From an uncultured Agathobacter sp. (GTDB lineage: Bacteria > Bacillota > Clostridia > Lachnospirales > Lachnospiraceae): a stretch of 51,403 nt of DNA. The first letter of the stretch is position 1. Each line of letters opens with the position of its first letter. Positions 14,809 to 24,545 of the stretch are shown one piece after another. The DNA is taken from the NCBI GenBank assembly GCA_934316545.1, contig CAKRDT010000012.1:1-51403 (forward strand), written 5' to 3'. The notes under the pieces are model-generated. The model ran no database searches. It saw only the letters and a list, made by a program, of their open reading frames with translations, and was not told the DNA's origin. The position numbers were made by a program, and so were the translations under genes.

Positions 14809-16116
14809 ATGGCAAAGAAACATTATGCAGACAGAAATTTAAAGTTTGAGACATTACAGTTACACGTTGGACAGGAGAGCGCAGATCCGGTTACGGATGC
14901 GAGAGCAGTACCGATTTATCTGACATCATCTTATGTATTCCACAACAGCAAACATGCCGCTGATCGTTTCGGATTAAGAGACGCCGGTAACATTTATGGA
15001 CGTCTGACCAACCCGACAGAGGACATCTTCGAGCAGAGAATCGCAGCTCTTGAGGGTGGTGTCGCAGCACTCGCTGTAGGTTCCGGAGCTGCCGCATTAA
15101 CTTATGCATTCCAGGCAGTTGCCCATGCAGGAGATCACATCGTAGCAGCAAAGAACATCTACGGTGGAACCTATAACCTTTTAGCACACACCCTTCCGGA
15201 TTACGGAATCGAGGCAACATTCGTAGATCCGTTTGACTACGCTGCAATCGAAGCCGCAATCAAGGAGAATACCAAGGCAATCGAGATCGAGACACTTGGA
15301 AATCCAAACTCAGAAGTGGTAGATATCGAGAAGATCGCAGGAATCGCACATGCACATGGCATTCCGCTTATCGTAGATAATACATTCGCAACACCTTATC
15401 TGGTTCGTCCGATCGAGTACGGCGCAGACATCGTTGTTCATTCCGCAACCAAGTTCATCGGCGGACACGGAACCACCATCGGCGGTGTGATCATCGACAG
15501 CGGTAAGTTCGACTGGACAGCATCCGACAAGTGGCCATGGTTAACCGAGCCAAACGTATCTTACCATGGCGTAAGTTTCGCAAAGGATTGCGCTCCGGCA
15601 GCATTTGCGACCTACATCCGTGCAATCTTACTGCGTGACACCGGTGCAACCATTTCTCCGGTACATGCGTTCATCTTCTTACAGGGACTGGAAACATTAT
15701 CCCTTCGTGTGGAGCGCCACGTGGAAAATGCGTTAAAGGTTGTAAAATACTTAGAGAGCCAGCCACTCGTAGAGAAGGTAAATCATCCTTCTATCTCGAA
15801 AGATCCGCAGCAGCAGGCACTGTATCAGAAATACTTCCCGAACGGCGGTGGATCTATCTTCACATTCGAGATCAAAGGTGGCGCAGAAAAGGCACAGGAG
15901 TTCATCGATAACCTTGAGTTGTTCTCACTCCTTGCAAATGTAGCTGACGTGAAGTCACTGGCTATCCATCCGGCAAGTACCACACATTCCGAGTGCAACG
16001 AGGCGGAACTTCTTGATCAGGGAATCAAGCCAAACACCATCCGTCTTTCAATCGGAACAGAGAACGTGGATGATATCATCGAAGACCTTGATGAGGCTTT
16101 CAAGGCAGTACAGTAA
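14809..16116 (+). CDS. O-acetylhomoserine (thiol)-lyase
   Basis: PLP enzyme of the Cys/Met gamma-family that makes homocysteine from O-acetylhomoserine and sulfide. The 435-residue length and features (LHVGQ...[35 protein letters not shown] lysine in [11 protein letters not shown], and the [21 protein letters not shown]-terminus) match MetY-type sulfhydrylases rather than the ~385-residue cystathionine enzymes. AGGAG lies 9 nt before ATG 14809; an in-frame ATG at 14803 is closer and less likely. The leader (14665-14808) contains the palindrome TTTCCTATGGAAA near 14709, a possible operator, and no S-box. Its product feeds MetH. Confidence 0.94.
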   Translation: MAKKHYADRNLKFETLQLHVGQESADPVTDARAVPIYLTSSYVFHNSKHAADRFGLRDAGNIYGRLTNPTEDIFEQRIAALEGGVAALAVGSGAAALTYAFQAVAHAGDHIVAAKNIYGGTYNLLAHTLPDYGIEATFVDPFDYAAIEAAIKENTKAIEIETLGNPNSEVVDIEKIAGIAHAHGIPLIVDNTFATPYLVRPIEYGADIVVHSATKFIGGHGTTIGGVIIDSGKFDWTASDKWPWLTEPNVSYHGVSFAKDCAPAAFATYIRAILLRDTGATISPVHAFIFLQGLETLSLRVERHVENALKVVKYLESQPLVEKVNHPSISKDPQQQALYQKYFPNGGGSIFTFEIKGGAEKAQEFIDNLELFSLLANVADVKSLAIHPASTTHSECNEAELLDQGIKPNTIRLSIGTENVDDIIEDLDEAFKAVQ

Positions 16117-16160
16117 AGCTTATTTCATCATTTTGAATCATTAGAATCCTTCTCCGAAAG

Positions 16161-16191
16161 AGCAGAGTGCATGTTTGTACTCTGCTTTTTC
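16161..16191 (+). terminator. Terminator of the O-acetylhomoserine lyase gene
   Basis: AGCAGAGTGCA / TGTACTCTGCT stem with TGTT loop (one G-U), followed by five T. Confidence 0.85.
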
Positions 16192-16265
16192 ACTGCATAA
16201 GTCGGACACGATCAGGAAGGAATGGTTACTGTGAAAATGTTCTCATTTTAGAACACGAAAACGCA

Positions 16266-16294
16266 TTGAATTTCATTGGTAAGGGGTATAGAAT
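16266..16294 (+). promoter_or_regulatory. Putative promoter of pta
   Basis: TTGAAT at 16266-16271 and TAGAAT at 16289-16294 with a 17-bp spacer, about 50 bp before the pta start. Confidence 0.6.
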
Positions 16295-16345
16295 AACTGT
16301 TAGTTAGTAAAAAATTTAATTCATATATAGATAAGGAGAATTGAA

Positions 16346-17329
16346 ATGTTTGGATTTGGTCAACTCATTGACATCTTAAAGAAGAGTCCTAAGAAAATCG
16401 TGTTCACAGAGGGTAGTGATCCTCGTATTTTAGAGGCAGCATCACGTCTGCTTGCCAGCAGCTTCCTTCATCCGATTCTTGTAGGAGACGAAGATGAGAT
16501 TTATGCATCGGCAGAGGAGAGCGGATTTAATATCCGTGGCGCACAGATTATCGATCCAAAGAAATTTGATCGTATGGATGAAATGATCGATCTGTTTTGC
16601 GAACTTCGTAAAAGCAAGGGTGTAACACCTGAACAGGCAAAAGGAATCCTGTCACAGGCAAACTACTTCGGAACAATGCTCGTTAAGATGGGCATCGCGG
16701 ATGCACTCTTAGGAGGCGCTACATATTCAACTGCTGATACCGTTCGTCCGGCATTGCAGTTGATTAAGACAAAGCCAGGCAACTCCATCGTATCTTCCTG
16801 CTTCATCCTTGTTCGTCCGTCTGCAACCGGTGAGAACGAGGTACTTGCAATGGCTGACTGCGCAATTAATATTCATCCTACAGAGGATGAACTTGTCGAG
16901 ATCGCAGGAGAGTCTGCACAGTGTGCAAAGATCTTCGGTGTTGATCCTAAGGTTGCATTCTTAAGCTACTCAACCTTCGGTTCCGGCAAAGGTGAGGATG
17001 TTGACAAGATGCGTAATGCAGCACATAAGGCACAGGAGAAGTATCCGGAGCTTCCGATCGCAGGAGAGATGCAGTTCGATGCAGCCGTATCTCCGAGAGT
17101 TGCACGTACAAAGTGCCCGGATTCTGAGATCGCAGGACATGCAAATACATTCATTTTCCCTGACATTAATGCAGGTAACATCGGATACAAGATCGCACAG
17201 CGCCTTGGTAACTTCGAGGCATATGGTCCGATCTTACTTGGACTGAATGCACCGATCAACGATCTGTCACGTGGATGTAATGCATCCGAGGTTTACTCTA
17301 TGGCAATCATTACTGCAGCTTTAGCATAG
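16346..17329 (+). CDS. pta: Phosphate acetyltransferase
   Basis: Interconverts acetyl-CoA and acetyl phosphate; with acetate kinase it makes acetate and ATP in fermentation. The 327-residue protein is the short single-domain type. It has KIVFTEGSDPRILEAASRL near the N-terminus, the GGATYSTADTVRPALQLI segment, and LSYSTFGSGKG followed by GEMQFDAAVSPRVARTKCPDSEIAGHANTF split across the C-terminal half, typical of the family. AAGGAGA precedes the ATG. The usual neighbour ackA is not in this window, and pta is flanked by its own promoter and terminator. Confidence 0.95.
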   Translation: MFGFGQLIDILKKSPKKIVFTEGSDPRILEAASRLLASSFLHPILVGDEDEIYASAEESGFNIRGAQIIDPKKFDRMDEMIDLFCELRKSKGVTPEQAKGILSQANYFGTMLVKMGIADALLGGATYSTADTVRPALQLIKTKPGNSIVSSCFILVRPSATGENEVLAMADCAINIHPTEDELVEIAGESAQCAKIFGVDPKVAFLSYSTFGSGKGEDVDKMRNAAHKAQEKYPELPIAGEMQFDAAVSPRVARTKCPDSEIAGHANTFIFPDINAGNIGYKIAQRLGNFEAYGPILLGLNAPINDLSRGCNASEVYSMAIITAALA

Positions 17330-17398
17330 TTACTGCGGTGCATCTCTGATGCATTGCCCGAATGGTTCAATCAAATATACGATATGCAATTGCAAATT

Positions 17399-17427
17399 AG
17401 CGGGGCACGATTGTGCCCTGCTTTTTC
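17399..17427 (+). terminator. Intrinsic terminator of pta
   Basis: AGCGGGGCAC / GTGCCCTGCT stem with a GATT loop (one G-U), followed by five T. Confidence 0.88.
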
Positions 17428-17531
17428 GCTAGTTGGTATGCAGCGTCAGCCGGGCGATAACTCGAAGAGGTACCGCAATATGCCGAAGGCAGTTTTCTAT
17501 GGGCTGATGTTCCGATAGACGAAGGAGAAAT

Positions 17532-18890
17532 ATGAAGCAACAATCACTAACAGAGGGTTCGATTCCAAAGGGAATCATTCTTTTTGCAATTCCGCTTTTT
17601 CTCGGAAACCTCTTCCAACAACTCTATAATATGGCAGATTCACTGATTGTCGGAAATTTCCTTGGAAACAGTGCACTCGCAGCGGTCACGTCCACGGGAA
17701 GCCTGATCTTTCTGCTGGTTGGTTTTTTCAACGGTACGGCGATGGGGGCAGGCGTTGTCATCTCTCGCTATTTCGGAGCGAAGGATTATGAAAAAGTACA
17801 CCGGGCGGTCCACACGGATCTGGCATTTGGACTTTTTGCGGGAATTCTTATGACCATTATTGGTGTCTGTTTTACGCCGGCCATTCTGGTATGGATGAAA
17901 ACACCGGCAGAAGTGCTCCCACAGTCGACTTTGTATTTGCGGGTGTATTTCCTTGGCTCACTGGCGGTTATACTGTATAATGTCTGCATGGGTATTTTGC
18001 AGGCGGTTGGAGACAGCCGGCACCCGTTGTATTATCTGATCTTTTCATCGATCGTTAACATTGTGCTCGATTTGATATTTTGTGGAATATTCCGACTTGG
18101 AGTGGAATATGCGGCATTGGCGACAGTCATCTCACAGATGCTTTCGGTTGTCTTATGTATGATCCGTCTGATCCGCACGCAGGATGTCTATCAGGTGAGT
18201 ATCAGGGACATTCGGTTCGACTGGCCGCTTTTAAAACAGATCATCCATCAGGGACTTCCGTCCGGTATGCAGAATTCGATCATTTCGATTGCAAACATGG
18301 TCGTGCAGTCGAACATCAACTCGTTCGGCAAGATGGCGATGGCAGGCTGCGGGGCCTACAGCAAGATTGAAGGCTTCGGTTTCCTGCCGATCACCTGTTT
18401 TGCCATGGCGATGACCACTTTTATCGGACAGAATCTCGGTGCCAGAGAGTTTGAGCGTGTAAAAAAGGGCGCACGTTTCGGAATCCTCTGCGGCGTCGGT
18501 CTCGCGGAAATGGTCGGAATTGGAATCAATCTGTTCATTCCGCAGCTGATTGCCCTGTTTGACCGGACACCGGAAGTCATACAATTTGGTGTGACGCAGG
18601 CGAAGATCGTGACGCTTTTTTATTTCTTACTTTCATTTTCCCATGTGATTGCGGGAATTATGCGAGGCGCGGGAAAATCGATGGTGCCGATGCTTGTGAT
18701 GCTGATCAGCTGGTGCCTGATCCGAATCACATACGTTACGATTACGATTCATTTTATCCCGGACATCCGTGTGGTGTTCTGGGCGTACCCGATGACATGG
18801 AGTATCAGTTCGATCATCTTTATGATTTATTACAAGAAAGCGGACTGGATCCATTATTTTGACCGACAGGAGGAAAAACAATGCGCGTAG
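17532..18890 (+). CDS. MATE-family efflux transporter
   Basis: Cation-coupled multidrug/toxin exporter of 452 residues with 12 predicted membrane segments in two homologous halves. It begins [34 protein letters not shown]..., which is characteristic of DinF/NorM-like MATE proteins of Clostridia, with the second-half repeat at [21 protein letters not shown]. Its substrate is unknown. AAGGAGA precedes the start. Its last 10 nt overlap ispF, and the ribosome binding site of ispF lies inside it, so the two are probably co-transcribed. Confidence 0.93.
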   Translation: MKQQSLTEGSIPKGIILFAIPLFLGNLFQQLYNMADSLIVGNFLGNSALAAVTSTGSLIFLLVGFFNGTAMGAGVVISRYFGAKDYEKVHRAVHTDLAFGLFAGILMTIIGVCFTPAILVWMKTPAEVLPQSTLYLRVYFLGSLAVILYNVCMGILQAVGDSRHPLYYLIFSSIVNIVLDLIFCGIFRLGVEYAALATVISQMLSVVLCMIRLIRTQDVYQVSIRDIRFDWPLLKQIIHQGLPSGMQNSIISIANMVVQSNINSFGKMAMAGCGAYSKIEGFGFLPITCFAMAMTTFIGQNLGAREFERVKKGARFGILCGVGLAEMVGIGINLFIPQLIALFDRTPEVIQFGVTQAKIVTLFYFLLSFSHVIAGIMRGAGKSMVPMLVMLISWCLIRITYVTITIHFIPDIRVVFWAYPMTWSISSIIFMIYYKKADWIHYFDRQEEKQCA

Positions 18891-19426
18891 GAATGGGCTA
18901 CGATGTACACAAACTGGTAGAGGGGAGAAAGCTGATCCTCGGCGGAGTCGAAATTCCGCACACACTTGGTCTCTTGGGACACTCCGATGCGGATGTGCTG
19001 GTACATGCCATCATGGATGCACTGCTCGGTGCGGCAGCACTTGGCGATATCGGAAAACACTTTCCGGATACGGATCCGCAGTATGCGGGCATCTCCAGCA
19101 TGAAGCTGCTGGCACATGTGCGTGATCTGATCACAAACGAGGGCTATGTCATCGAGAATATCGATGCAACGGTGATCGCACAGAAGCCGAAGCTTCGCCC
19201 CTATATCGATGAGATGGAGAAGAATATCGCTGATACTCTCGGCATCGCATTCAATCAGATCAATATTAAGGCAACGACGGAAGAAGGCCTCGGCTTTACC
19301 GGAAATGAGTCCGGAATCTCTTCTCAGGCAATCTGTTCCCTGACCGGATTCTACGAAGGATCCGTCGCAATCGGAGGATCGGATCGCTGCGCCGGATGCG
19401 GCGGCTGCAACAAAGCACAGGGATAA
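18881..19426 (+). CDS. ispF: 2-C-methyl-D-erythritol 2,4-cyclodiphosphate synthase, variant C-terminus
   Basis: Fifth enzyme of the MEP isoprenoid pathway. Asp8, His10 and His42 ([16 protein letters not shown]) supply the zinc site, and [14 protein letters not shown] and KPKLRPYI are conserved. The 181-residue protein is about 20-25 residues longer than usual. The family's TGRGEGI loop reads TGNESGI, so the metal-binding Glu (position 135 in E. coli) aligns with Ser. The tail after QAICSL is replaced by a segment ending [14 protein letters not shown], with a CxxCxxC cluster. AGGAGG lies within the upstream MATE gene. Whether the tail binds metal or Fe-S is unknown. Confidence 0.92.
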   Translation: MRVGMGYDVHKLVEGRKLILGGVEIPHTLGLLGHSDADVLVHAIMDALLGAAALGDIGKHFPDTDPQYAGISSMKLLAHVRDLITNEGYVIENIDATVIAQKPKLRPYIDEMEKNIADTLGIAFNQINIKATTEEGLGFTGNESGISSQAICSLTGFYEGSVAIGGSDRCAGCGGCNKAQG

Positions 19427-19495
19427 ATCACGGCACCAGGACGATCCGCCCCGCATACATTATGTTAGGGGCGCTGCCTAAGAAGATGATATTAT

Positions 19496-19946
19496 GCCGC
19501 GGCTTACATCAATATTTCTTGCGATTTTAGACGGAATTGCTGAATTTGTCAGCGGTATTCGTTTCACTTGATTTTTGTGTACGACAACGTTTGAACAATT
19601 CCGTGGCGGTGTCCGCCGGACACAGATGCGCTCGCAATTTTTAGTCTGCCTAAATGGACGCCCTCAGGAAGTCGATATGAGCCGCCGCGGCCAAACTCGC
19701 TTCGAGTATATTGGAACGCCTCTGTGCTGTGTGCTTCAAACAGGTGTCCCAGCGGCGGCACGTTTCCTTCGAACGTCCATTAAGGCAGACACAAAATCAC
19801 TCGGACGCAGTCTGTGTCTCGGCGAACAGCCGCCTTTGGAATTGTCCGAACTTTGGCGGACATAAATTATAGAAAAAGTGAAACGGATACCGCGACAAAT
19901 TCGTGATTCCGGATAACTAGCAAGAAAAACTGATGTAAGCCGTGGC
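19496..19946. repeat. Long imperfect hairpin element, family 2
   Basis: This 451-nt segment lies in the otherwise empty gap between ispF and cysS and pairs with itself from end to end. GCCGCGGCTTACATCA pairs with TGATGTAAGCCGTGGC, GCGGTATTCGTTTCAC with GTGAAACGGATACCGC, TCTGCCTAAATGGACG with CGTCCATTAAGGCAGA, and GCCGCCGC with GCGGCGGC. The apex is near 19720. There is no supported frame. The ends do not match the family 1 elements, though size and architecture are alike. The flanks 19427-19495 and 19947-20109 show no riboswitch or T-box. Confidence 0.8.
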
Positions 19947-20109
19947 ATTTTTATGAAATCTGTGTGGCAGCGCTGGATAAAAGTATAGCGGGGCAGCGTT
20001 AAAGCGGGGATTTATCCGGGATATATGTAAAAAATCGCGTTTAGATATAGGCTTTTTGACCGAAATATTGTAAAATGCTGATAGATAGACAGAAACGAGG
20101 AAAACTGAG

Positions 20110-21537
20110 ATGGAAAACAAATTTCGCTTTTATAACACACTGACCCGTGAGGTTGAAACCGTAATTCCAAATGAGGAAGGCAAGATTGCGATGTACACGT
20201 GTGGACCGACCGTGTACCACTTTGCACACATTGGCAATCTGCGCAGCTACATTATGGAGGATGTGCTTGAGAAGTCACTCCGTTATATCGGATACGATGT
20301 GAAGCGTGTCATGAACATTACCGATGTCGGACATCTGTCTTCGGATGCGGACACCGGAGAAGACAAGATGTTAAAAGGCGCCAAGCGTGAGCACAAGACT
20401 GTCATGGAAGTGGCAAAATTCTATACGGACGCTTTTTTTGAGGATTGCAGGAAATTGAACATTAAGAGACCGGATGTGGTTGAACCGGCAACCAACTGCA
20501 TTCCGGAATTCATTCATATGATCGAAGTGCTGCTTGAGAAGGGCTATGCTTATCAGGCAGGCGGCAATATCTATTTTGATACAAGTAAGCTGGATGATTA
20601 TTTCGTATTTTCATCGGCTGTGGAGAAGGAGCAGCTTCAGGTCGGCGTGCGTGAGGACGTTGAGGAAGATGTAAATAAAAAGAATAAGAACGACTTTGTA
20701 CTCTGGTTTACGAAGTCAAAGTTCGAGGATCAGGCACTCAAGTGGGATAGCCCTTGGGGTGTCGGATATCCGGGATGGCATATTGAGTGCTCCTGCATCA
20801 GCATGAAGCATCTTGGCGAATATATGGATATTCACTGTGGCGGCGTGGATAATATCTTCCCGCATCACACGAATGAGATCGCACAGTCCGAGTCTTATCT
20901 GGGGCATAAATGGTGCAATTACTGGTTCCATGTCAACCATCTGAATGATCAGTCCGGTAAGATGAGTAAGTCCAAGGGTGACTTCCTTACCGTATCTCTT
21001 CTTGAAGAGAAGGGGTATGATCCGATCGCATACCGTATGTTCTGTTTACAGTCGCATTACCGCAAGCCACTCGTATTTTCCTACGAGAATCTTGATAACG
21101 TGGAGAGTGCTTACGAGAAGCTCGTTAAGAAGATCGCTACCATTCAGGATGAGGGAGAACTTGACGAGAAGGCATATGCAGAGTATAACGAGAAATTTGA
21201 GGATGCCATCTGTAACGATTTAAATACTTCTATGGCAATCACGGTTGTCTATGACGTGGTCAAAGCCGATATAAACGGTAAGACAAAGCTCGCCTTATTA
21301 AACGCGTTTGATAAAGTACTTTCCCTGAACCTGACGACTGCAGGAGCGAAGCTTCTCGAAGCAGGAACAAGCGTGGATTCAGATCTGGAGAATTTTATTC
21401 AGGAGAAGATTGCAGAGCGTGCCGAGGCAAAGAAAGCGAAAGATTTTGCCCGCGCGGATGCGATCCGTGACGAACTTCTTGCACGAGGCGTTGCAATCAA
21501 GGATACCCGCGAAGGGGTTGTCTGGGAGCTTGTATAA
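20110..21537 (+). CDS. cysS: Cysteinyl-tRNA synthetase
   Basis: Class I aminoacyl-tRNA synthetase of 475 residues that charges tRNA-Cys. It shows the zinc-binding TCGPTVYHFAHIGN start containing the HIGH-like motif, the GWHIECS zinc-ligand segment, DNIFPHHTNEIAQSE, and KMSKSKG for the KMSKS loop, then the helical DALR-type C-terminus ending GVVWELV. Length is normal. A weak GAGG precedes the ATG. The stop overlaps the mrnC start by one base, the standard Firmicute cysS-mrnC arrangement. Confidence 0.97.
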   Translation: MENKFRFYNTLTREVETVIPNEEGKIAMYTCGPTVYHFAHIGNLRSYIMEDVLEKSLRYIGYDVKRVMNITDVGHLSSDADTGEDKMLKGAKREHKTVMEVAKFYTDAFFEDCRKLNIKRPDVVEPATNCIPEFIHMIEVLLEKGYAYQAGGNIYFDTSKLDDYFVFSSAVEKEQLQVGVREDVEEDVNKKNKNDFVLWFTKSKFEDQALKWDSPWGVGYPGWHIECSCISMKHLGEYMDIHCGGVDNIFPHHTNEIAQSESYLGHKWCNYWFHVNHLNDQSGKMSKSKGDFLTVSLLEEKGYDPIAYRMFCLQSHYRKPLVFSYENLDNVESAYEKLVKKIATIQDEGELDEKAYAEYNEKFEDAICNDLNTSMAITVVYDVVKADINGKTKLALLNAFDKVLSLNLTTAGAKLLEAGTSVDSDLENFIQEKIAERAEAKKAKDFARADAIRDELLARGVAIKDTREGVVWELV

Positions 21538-21971
21538 TGGCAAAAGGAATTGATTCATATATCAGAGAACAATTTGGTGTGGCAGATGTGGATGTGCGGA
21601 CATATTCCCCTCTGACGCTGGCGTATATCGGAGACGGAATCTTTGATCTGGTGATCCGCTCCGTTGTTGTCGGCAAAGGCAATACGCGCGCCAATCAGCT
21701 GCATCAGAGAACAAGCCGGATTGTGAAGGCACATACGCAGGCGGTCATGATCGAATATCTCGAGCCGCAGCTGACGGAGGAGGAACTGGCGGTCTATAAG
21801 AGAGGACGCAACGCCAAGTCCCCGACGATGGCAAAGAATGCGACCATGTCGGATTACCGCAAGGCAACCGGTCTTGAGGCTGTCATGGGATATCTGTATG
21901 TGACGGATCGCTTCGAGAGGATGGTAGAACTGATCAGGATAGCGGTGGACGGACTGGGGCTGAGCCTGTAG
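21537..21971 (+). CDS. mrnC: Mini-ribonuclease III
   Basis: Homodimeric RNase III-like nuclease lacking a dsRNA-binding domain, which matures 23S rRNA ends in Bacillus. The 144-residue protein has the catalytic segment LAYIGDGIFDLVIR with the metal-binding Asp and the second acidic region toward the C-terminus (GLEAVMGYLYVTDRFERM). It is translationally coupled to cysS through a TAATG overlap and is followed by rlmB after 19 bp. Confidence 0.95.
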   Translation: MAKGIDSYIREQFGVADVDVRTYSPLTLAYIGDGIFDLVIRSVVVGKGNTRANQLHQRTSRIVKAHTQAVMIEYLEPQLTEEELAVYKRGRNAKSPTMAKNATMSDYRKATGLEAVMGYLYVTDRFERMVELIRIAVDGLGLSL

Positions 21972-21990
21972 CCGCCGGATAGGAGTATAG

Positions 21991-22752
21991 ATGCAAAACG
22001 AAGAAAGCAAAATCACAGAGAACAGGATCGAGGGAAGGAATGCGGTACTTGAGGCATTCCGTTCCGGTAAAACGATCGATAAATTATATGTGCTGGATGG
22101 ATGCCAGGATGGTCCGGTAAAATCCATCACAAGAGAAGCAAGAAAGCATGATACGATCATCAACTATGTGGCAAAGGAGCGTCTTGATCAACTGTCGGAG
22201 ACCGGTAAGCATCAAGGCGTGATCGCGGTCAGTGCGGCATATGAATATGCAGAAGTGGAGGATATTCTTGCTGCGGCTGAGGCCAAGGGAGAAGCGCCTT
22301 TTATCATTATTTTAGACGGCATTGAGGATCCGCATAATCTCGGCGCGATCATCCGTACCGCCAATCAGGCGGGAGCACATGGCGTCATTATTCCGAAGCG
22401 CCGCGCGGTAGGCCTGACACCAACCGTTGCAAGAACTTCTGCAGGTGCGATCAATTATACGCCGGTTGCCAAAGTGACAAACATCTCGAATACGATGAAG
22501 GAACTCAAGGACAAGGGAATGTGGTTTGTCTGTGCGGACATGGACGGCACACGAATGTATGACCTTGATCTGACGGGACCGATCGGGCTTGTGATCGGAA
22601 ACGAGGGAGATGGCGTCAGTCCGCTTGTCAAGAAGAACTGCGACATGGTCGCATCGATTCCGATGAAGGGCGATATTGATTCGCTGAATGCATCGGTCGC
22701 AACCGGTGTACTTGCTTATGAAATCGTCCGCCAGCGTATCAATAAAGGCTAA
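21991..22752 (+). CDS. rlmB: 23S rRNA (guanosine-2'-O)-methyltransferase, TrmH family
   Basis: SPOUT-fold 2'-O-methyltransferase of 253 residues. The N-terminal substrate-binding domain (EGRNAVLEAFRSGKTIDKLYV) is followed by the knotted catalytic domain with motif 1 (DGIEDPHNLGAIIRTANQAG), motif 2 (IGLVIGNEGDGVS) and motif 3 (IPMKGDIDSLNASVATGVLAYE). The position between mrnC and sigH matches Bacillus yacO. Assignment to RlmB rather than another TrmH paralogue rests on this synteny. Confidence 0.93.
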   Translation: MQNEESKITENRIEGRNAVLEAFRSGKTIDKLYVLDGCQDGPVKSITREARKHDTIINYVAKERLDQLSETGKHQGVIAVSAAYEYAEVEDILAAAEAKGEAPFIIILDGIEDPHNLGAIIRTANQAGAHGVIIPKRRAVGLTPTVARTSAGAINYTPVAKVTNISNTMKELKDKGMWFVCADMDGTRMYDLDLTGPIGLVIGNEGDGVSPLVKKNCDMVASIPMKGDIDSLNASVATGVLAYEIVRQRINKG

Positions 22753-22767
22753 ATTTGGGAGAAAAAG

Positions 22768-23361
22768 ATGCCATATGAAGCATTTTCCGACGAAGCACTC
22801 ATAGAGAAACTTCGTCAGGGCGAGAATGATATTACGGATTATATCCTTGAAAAATATAAACCGTTGGTGCGCAAGAAGACCAATGCGATGTATCTGATCG
22901 GAGGGGAGACCGAAGATCTGATACAGGAGGGCATGATCGGATTGTTTAAGGCAATCCGGGATTACCGGCCGGATAAGGATGCAAGCTTTTATCATTTTGC
23001 GGAACTTTGCATCAATCGTCAGCTTTATTCGGCGCTGGAGGCATCGAACCGTAAAAAGCACCAGCCATTGAATTCTTATATTTCGCTTTCGGACCAGGAT
23101 AATCAGGGTGCGGTTGCCGCGGAACTTCTTGTGGATCAGGAGCGCGGACCGGAACAGATGGTGATCGAGCAGGAGCTGTGGGAGGAGTACAAGAAGCGAC
23201 TCGAACAAAACCTTTCAAAGATGGAGAATAAAGTCCTGCAATATTATCTGGACGGGAATCATTATATTCAGATCGCGGAGATTATGGGCAAGAGTCCTAA
23301 GTCGATTGACAATGCGTTGCAGAGAATCCGTCAGAAAATCCGCCAGATCAAATCGGACTAG
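22768..23361 (+). CDS. sigH: RNA polymerase sigma-H factor
   Basis: Sigma-70-family factor of 197 residues controlling entry into sporulation and stationary-phase genes in Firmicutes. Region 2 is recognisable (NAMYLIGGETEDLIQEGMIG core-binding and AIRDYRPDKDASFYHFAELCI), and region 4 ends with the helix-turn-helix YIQIAEIMGKSPKSIDNALQRI. Its location after cysS-mrnC-rlmB matches spo0H of Bacillus. Some Lachnospiraceae retain SigH without visible sporulation. Confidence 0.94.
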   Translation: MPYEAFSDEALIEKLRQGENDITDYILEKYKPLVRKKTNAMYLIGGETEDLIQEGMIGLFKAIRDYRPDKDASFYHFAELCINRQLYSALEASNRKKHQPLNSYISLSDQDNQGAVAAELLVDQERGPEQMVIEQELWEEYKKRLEQNLSKMENKVLQYYLDGNHYIQIAEIMGKSPKSIDNALQRIRQKIRQIKSD

Positions 23362-23432
23362 AAATAGGCAGGATGGCAGGTTGTGTATGGGGACATGGTA
23401 CAATAATGAAGTAGCAGAAAGAGGGTGAGTGT

Positions 23433-24086
23433 ATGAAATTTTCCCGAATTGGAAAACACACAATCCGATGCGTGATATCGGAGGAAGAAATCACTGATCT
23501 TGGATATACCATGGAAGAAATTATGAGCAACGGCGAACGTACGCAGGAGTTTATGAATGAGATTTTTGACATCGCCGAACAACGCTTCGAGACGAAATTT
23601 GAGCTGGGCGTCAAGACGGTACGTGCAGATTTCCTGCCGGATCGTACGCTGTCACTTACTTTTTCCGAACATCCGGAATCGGGTGAGATGATGGAACATT
23701 TAAAAGATATTGTCAGTGGTCTGTTGAACTCGATTCCGCAACAGAAATGGGAAGAAATCAACGAAGCGAAGAAGCAGCAGAATGAGCAGGATGGAGCGTG
23801 TGTATTTGTCATCCTTGTTTTTGAGAATATGGATACTATGATTCGTTTTGCAAAGCAGGTTCCGTTTAAGGAATGCCCTCCGAACTCGTTATACAAGCTG
23901 GAGGACACATATTATATGATTATGGATCTGTCGAATCAGCTTGAGTCGGATGTGCGCAAACTATCTGCGGTAACGGATGAGTATGTTTCCAATCTTTTGG
24001 TTGGGACGGAGCGCAAAGCGTTTGTGGAGGAACATGGAAGTGTGATTCTGCGTACCTCTGCGGTTGAACGGCTTAGAGAATTATAG
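23433..24086 (+). CDS. mecA: Adaptor protein MecA
   Basis: Adaptor of 217 residues that delivers substrates to the ClpC unfoldase and promotes ClpC hexamer assembly. The N-terminal substrate-recognition part (KFSRIGKHTIRCVISEEEITDLGY) and the C-terminal ClpC-binding part (ACVFVILVFENMDTMIRFAKQV...SLYKLEDTYYMIMD) are both present, joined by an acidic/glutamine-rich linker. clpC is in the same window, 22.6 kb downstream. GAGGGTG precedes the ATG. The gene ends at a bidirectional terminator. Confidence 0.93.
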   Translation: MKFSRIGKHTIRCVISEEEITDLGYTMEEIMSNGERTQEFMNEIFDIAEQRFETKFELGVKTVRADFLPDRTLSLTFSEHPESGEMMEHLKDIVSGLLNSIPQQKWEEINEAKKQQNEQDGACVFVILVFENMDTMIRFAKQVPFKECPPNSLYKLEDTYYMIMDLSNQLESDVRKLSAVTDEYVSNLLVGTERKAFVEEHGSVILRTSAVERLREL

Positions 24087-24131
24087 TAAAGCAAGGTCTG
24101 TCGGAAGACAGAATCATGGGTACAACAAAAA

Positions 24132-24160
24132 GCGGGGCTTCGGTGAAGTCCCGCCTGTTT
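24132..24160. terminator. Bidirectional terminator between mecA and cheY
   Basis: GCGGGGCTTC / GAAGTCCCGC stem (one G-U pair) with a GGT loop. TGTTTTAT follows on the plus strand and a CTTTTTGTT run on the minus strand, serving the two convergent genes. Confidence 0.8.
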
Positions 24161-24185
24161 TATGTTATATGCATTTGTTTGCCAA

Positions 24186-24545
24186 TTAGTTCAGGATCTT
24201 GCGGATAGATTCTAATACACGATCAGCCTGAAACGGCTTAACAATGAAATCCTTTGCTCCTGACTGAATGGCTTCAATTACCATCGACTGCTGGCCCATA
24301 GCCGAGCACATTACACATGTGGCGTTTGGATCTGCGGCCTTGATTTCTTTAAGAGCCTGAATTCCATCTTTGTTCGGCATTGTGATGTCAAGTGTTACCA
24401 GATCCGGCTTCAATTCGTTGTATTTTGCAACGGCTTCCACACCATCTGCAGCCTCACCTGCAATCTCAAATCCTCCCTTTGTAAGAATATCTTTGAGCAT
24501 CATTCGCATGAACGCTGCGTCATCCACGATTAAAATCTTTGCCAT
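24186..24545 (-). CDS. cheY: Chemotaxis response regulator CheY
   Basis: Stand-alone receiver domain of 119 residues. The acidic pair is Asp8-Asp9 (LIVDDAAFMR), the phosphoacceptor is Asp53 (LVTLDITMPNKDG), and the Ser in VMCSAMGQ and the Lys in FIVKPFQ complete the active site. The AAFMRMML start is typical of flagellar-switch-binding CheY of Clostridia. The gene follows the CheC-like phosphatase gene directly with no gap, so phosphorylation and dephosphorylation are encoded together. No flagellar operon is adjacent. Confidence 0.94.
   Translation of the reverse strand: MAKILIVDDAAFMRMMLKDILTKGGFEIAGEAADGVEAVAKYNELKPDLVTLDITMPNKDGIQALKEIKAADPNATCVMCSAMGQQSMVIEAIQSGAKDFIVKPFQADRVLESIRKILN

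Noticed and set aside
19947..20109. T-box leader upstream of cysS
   Set aside because: The AGGGTGG-type T-box sequence and terminator/antiterminator pair are absent.
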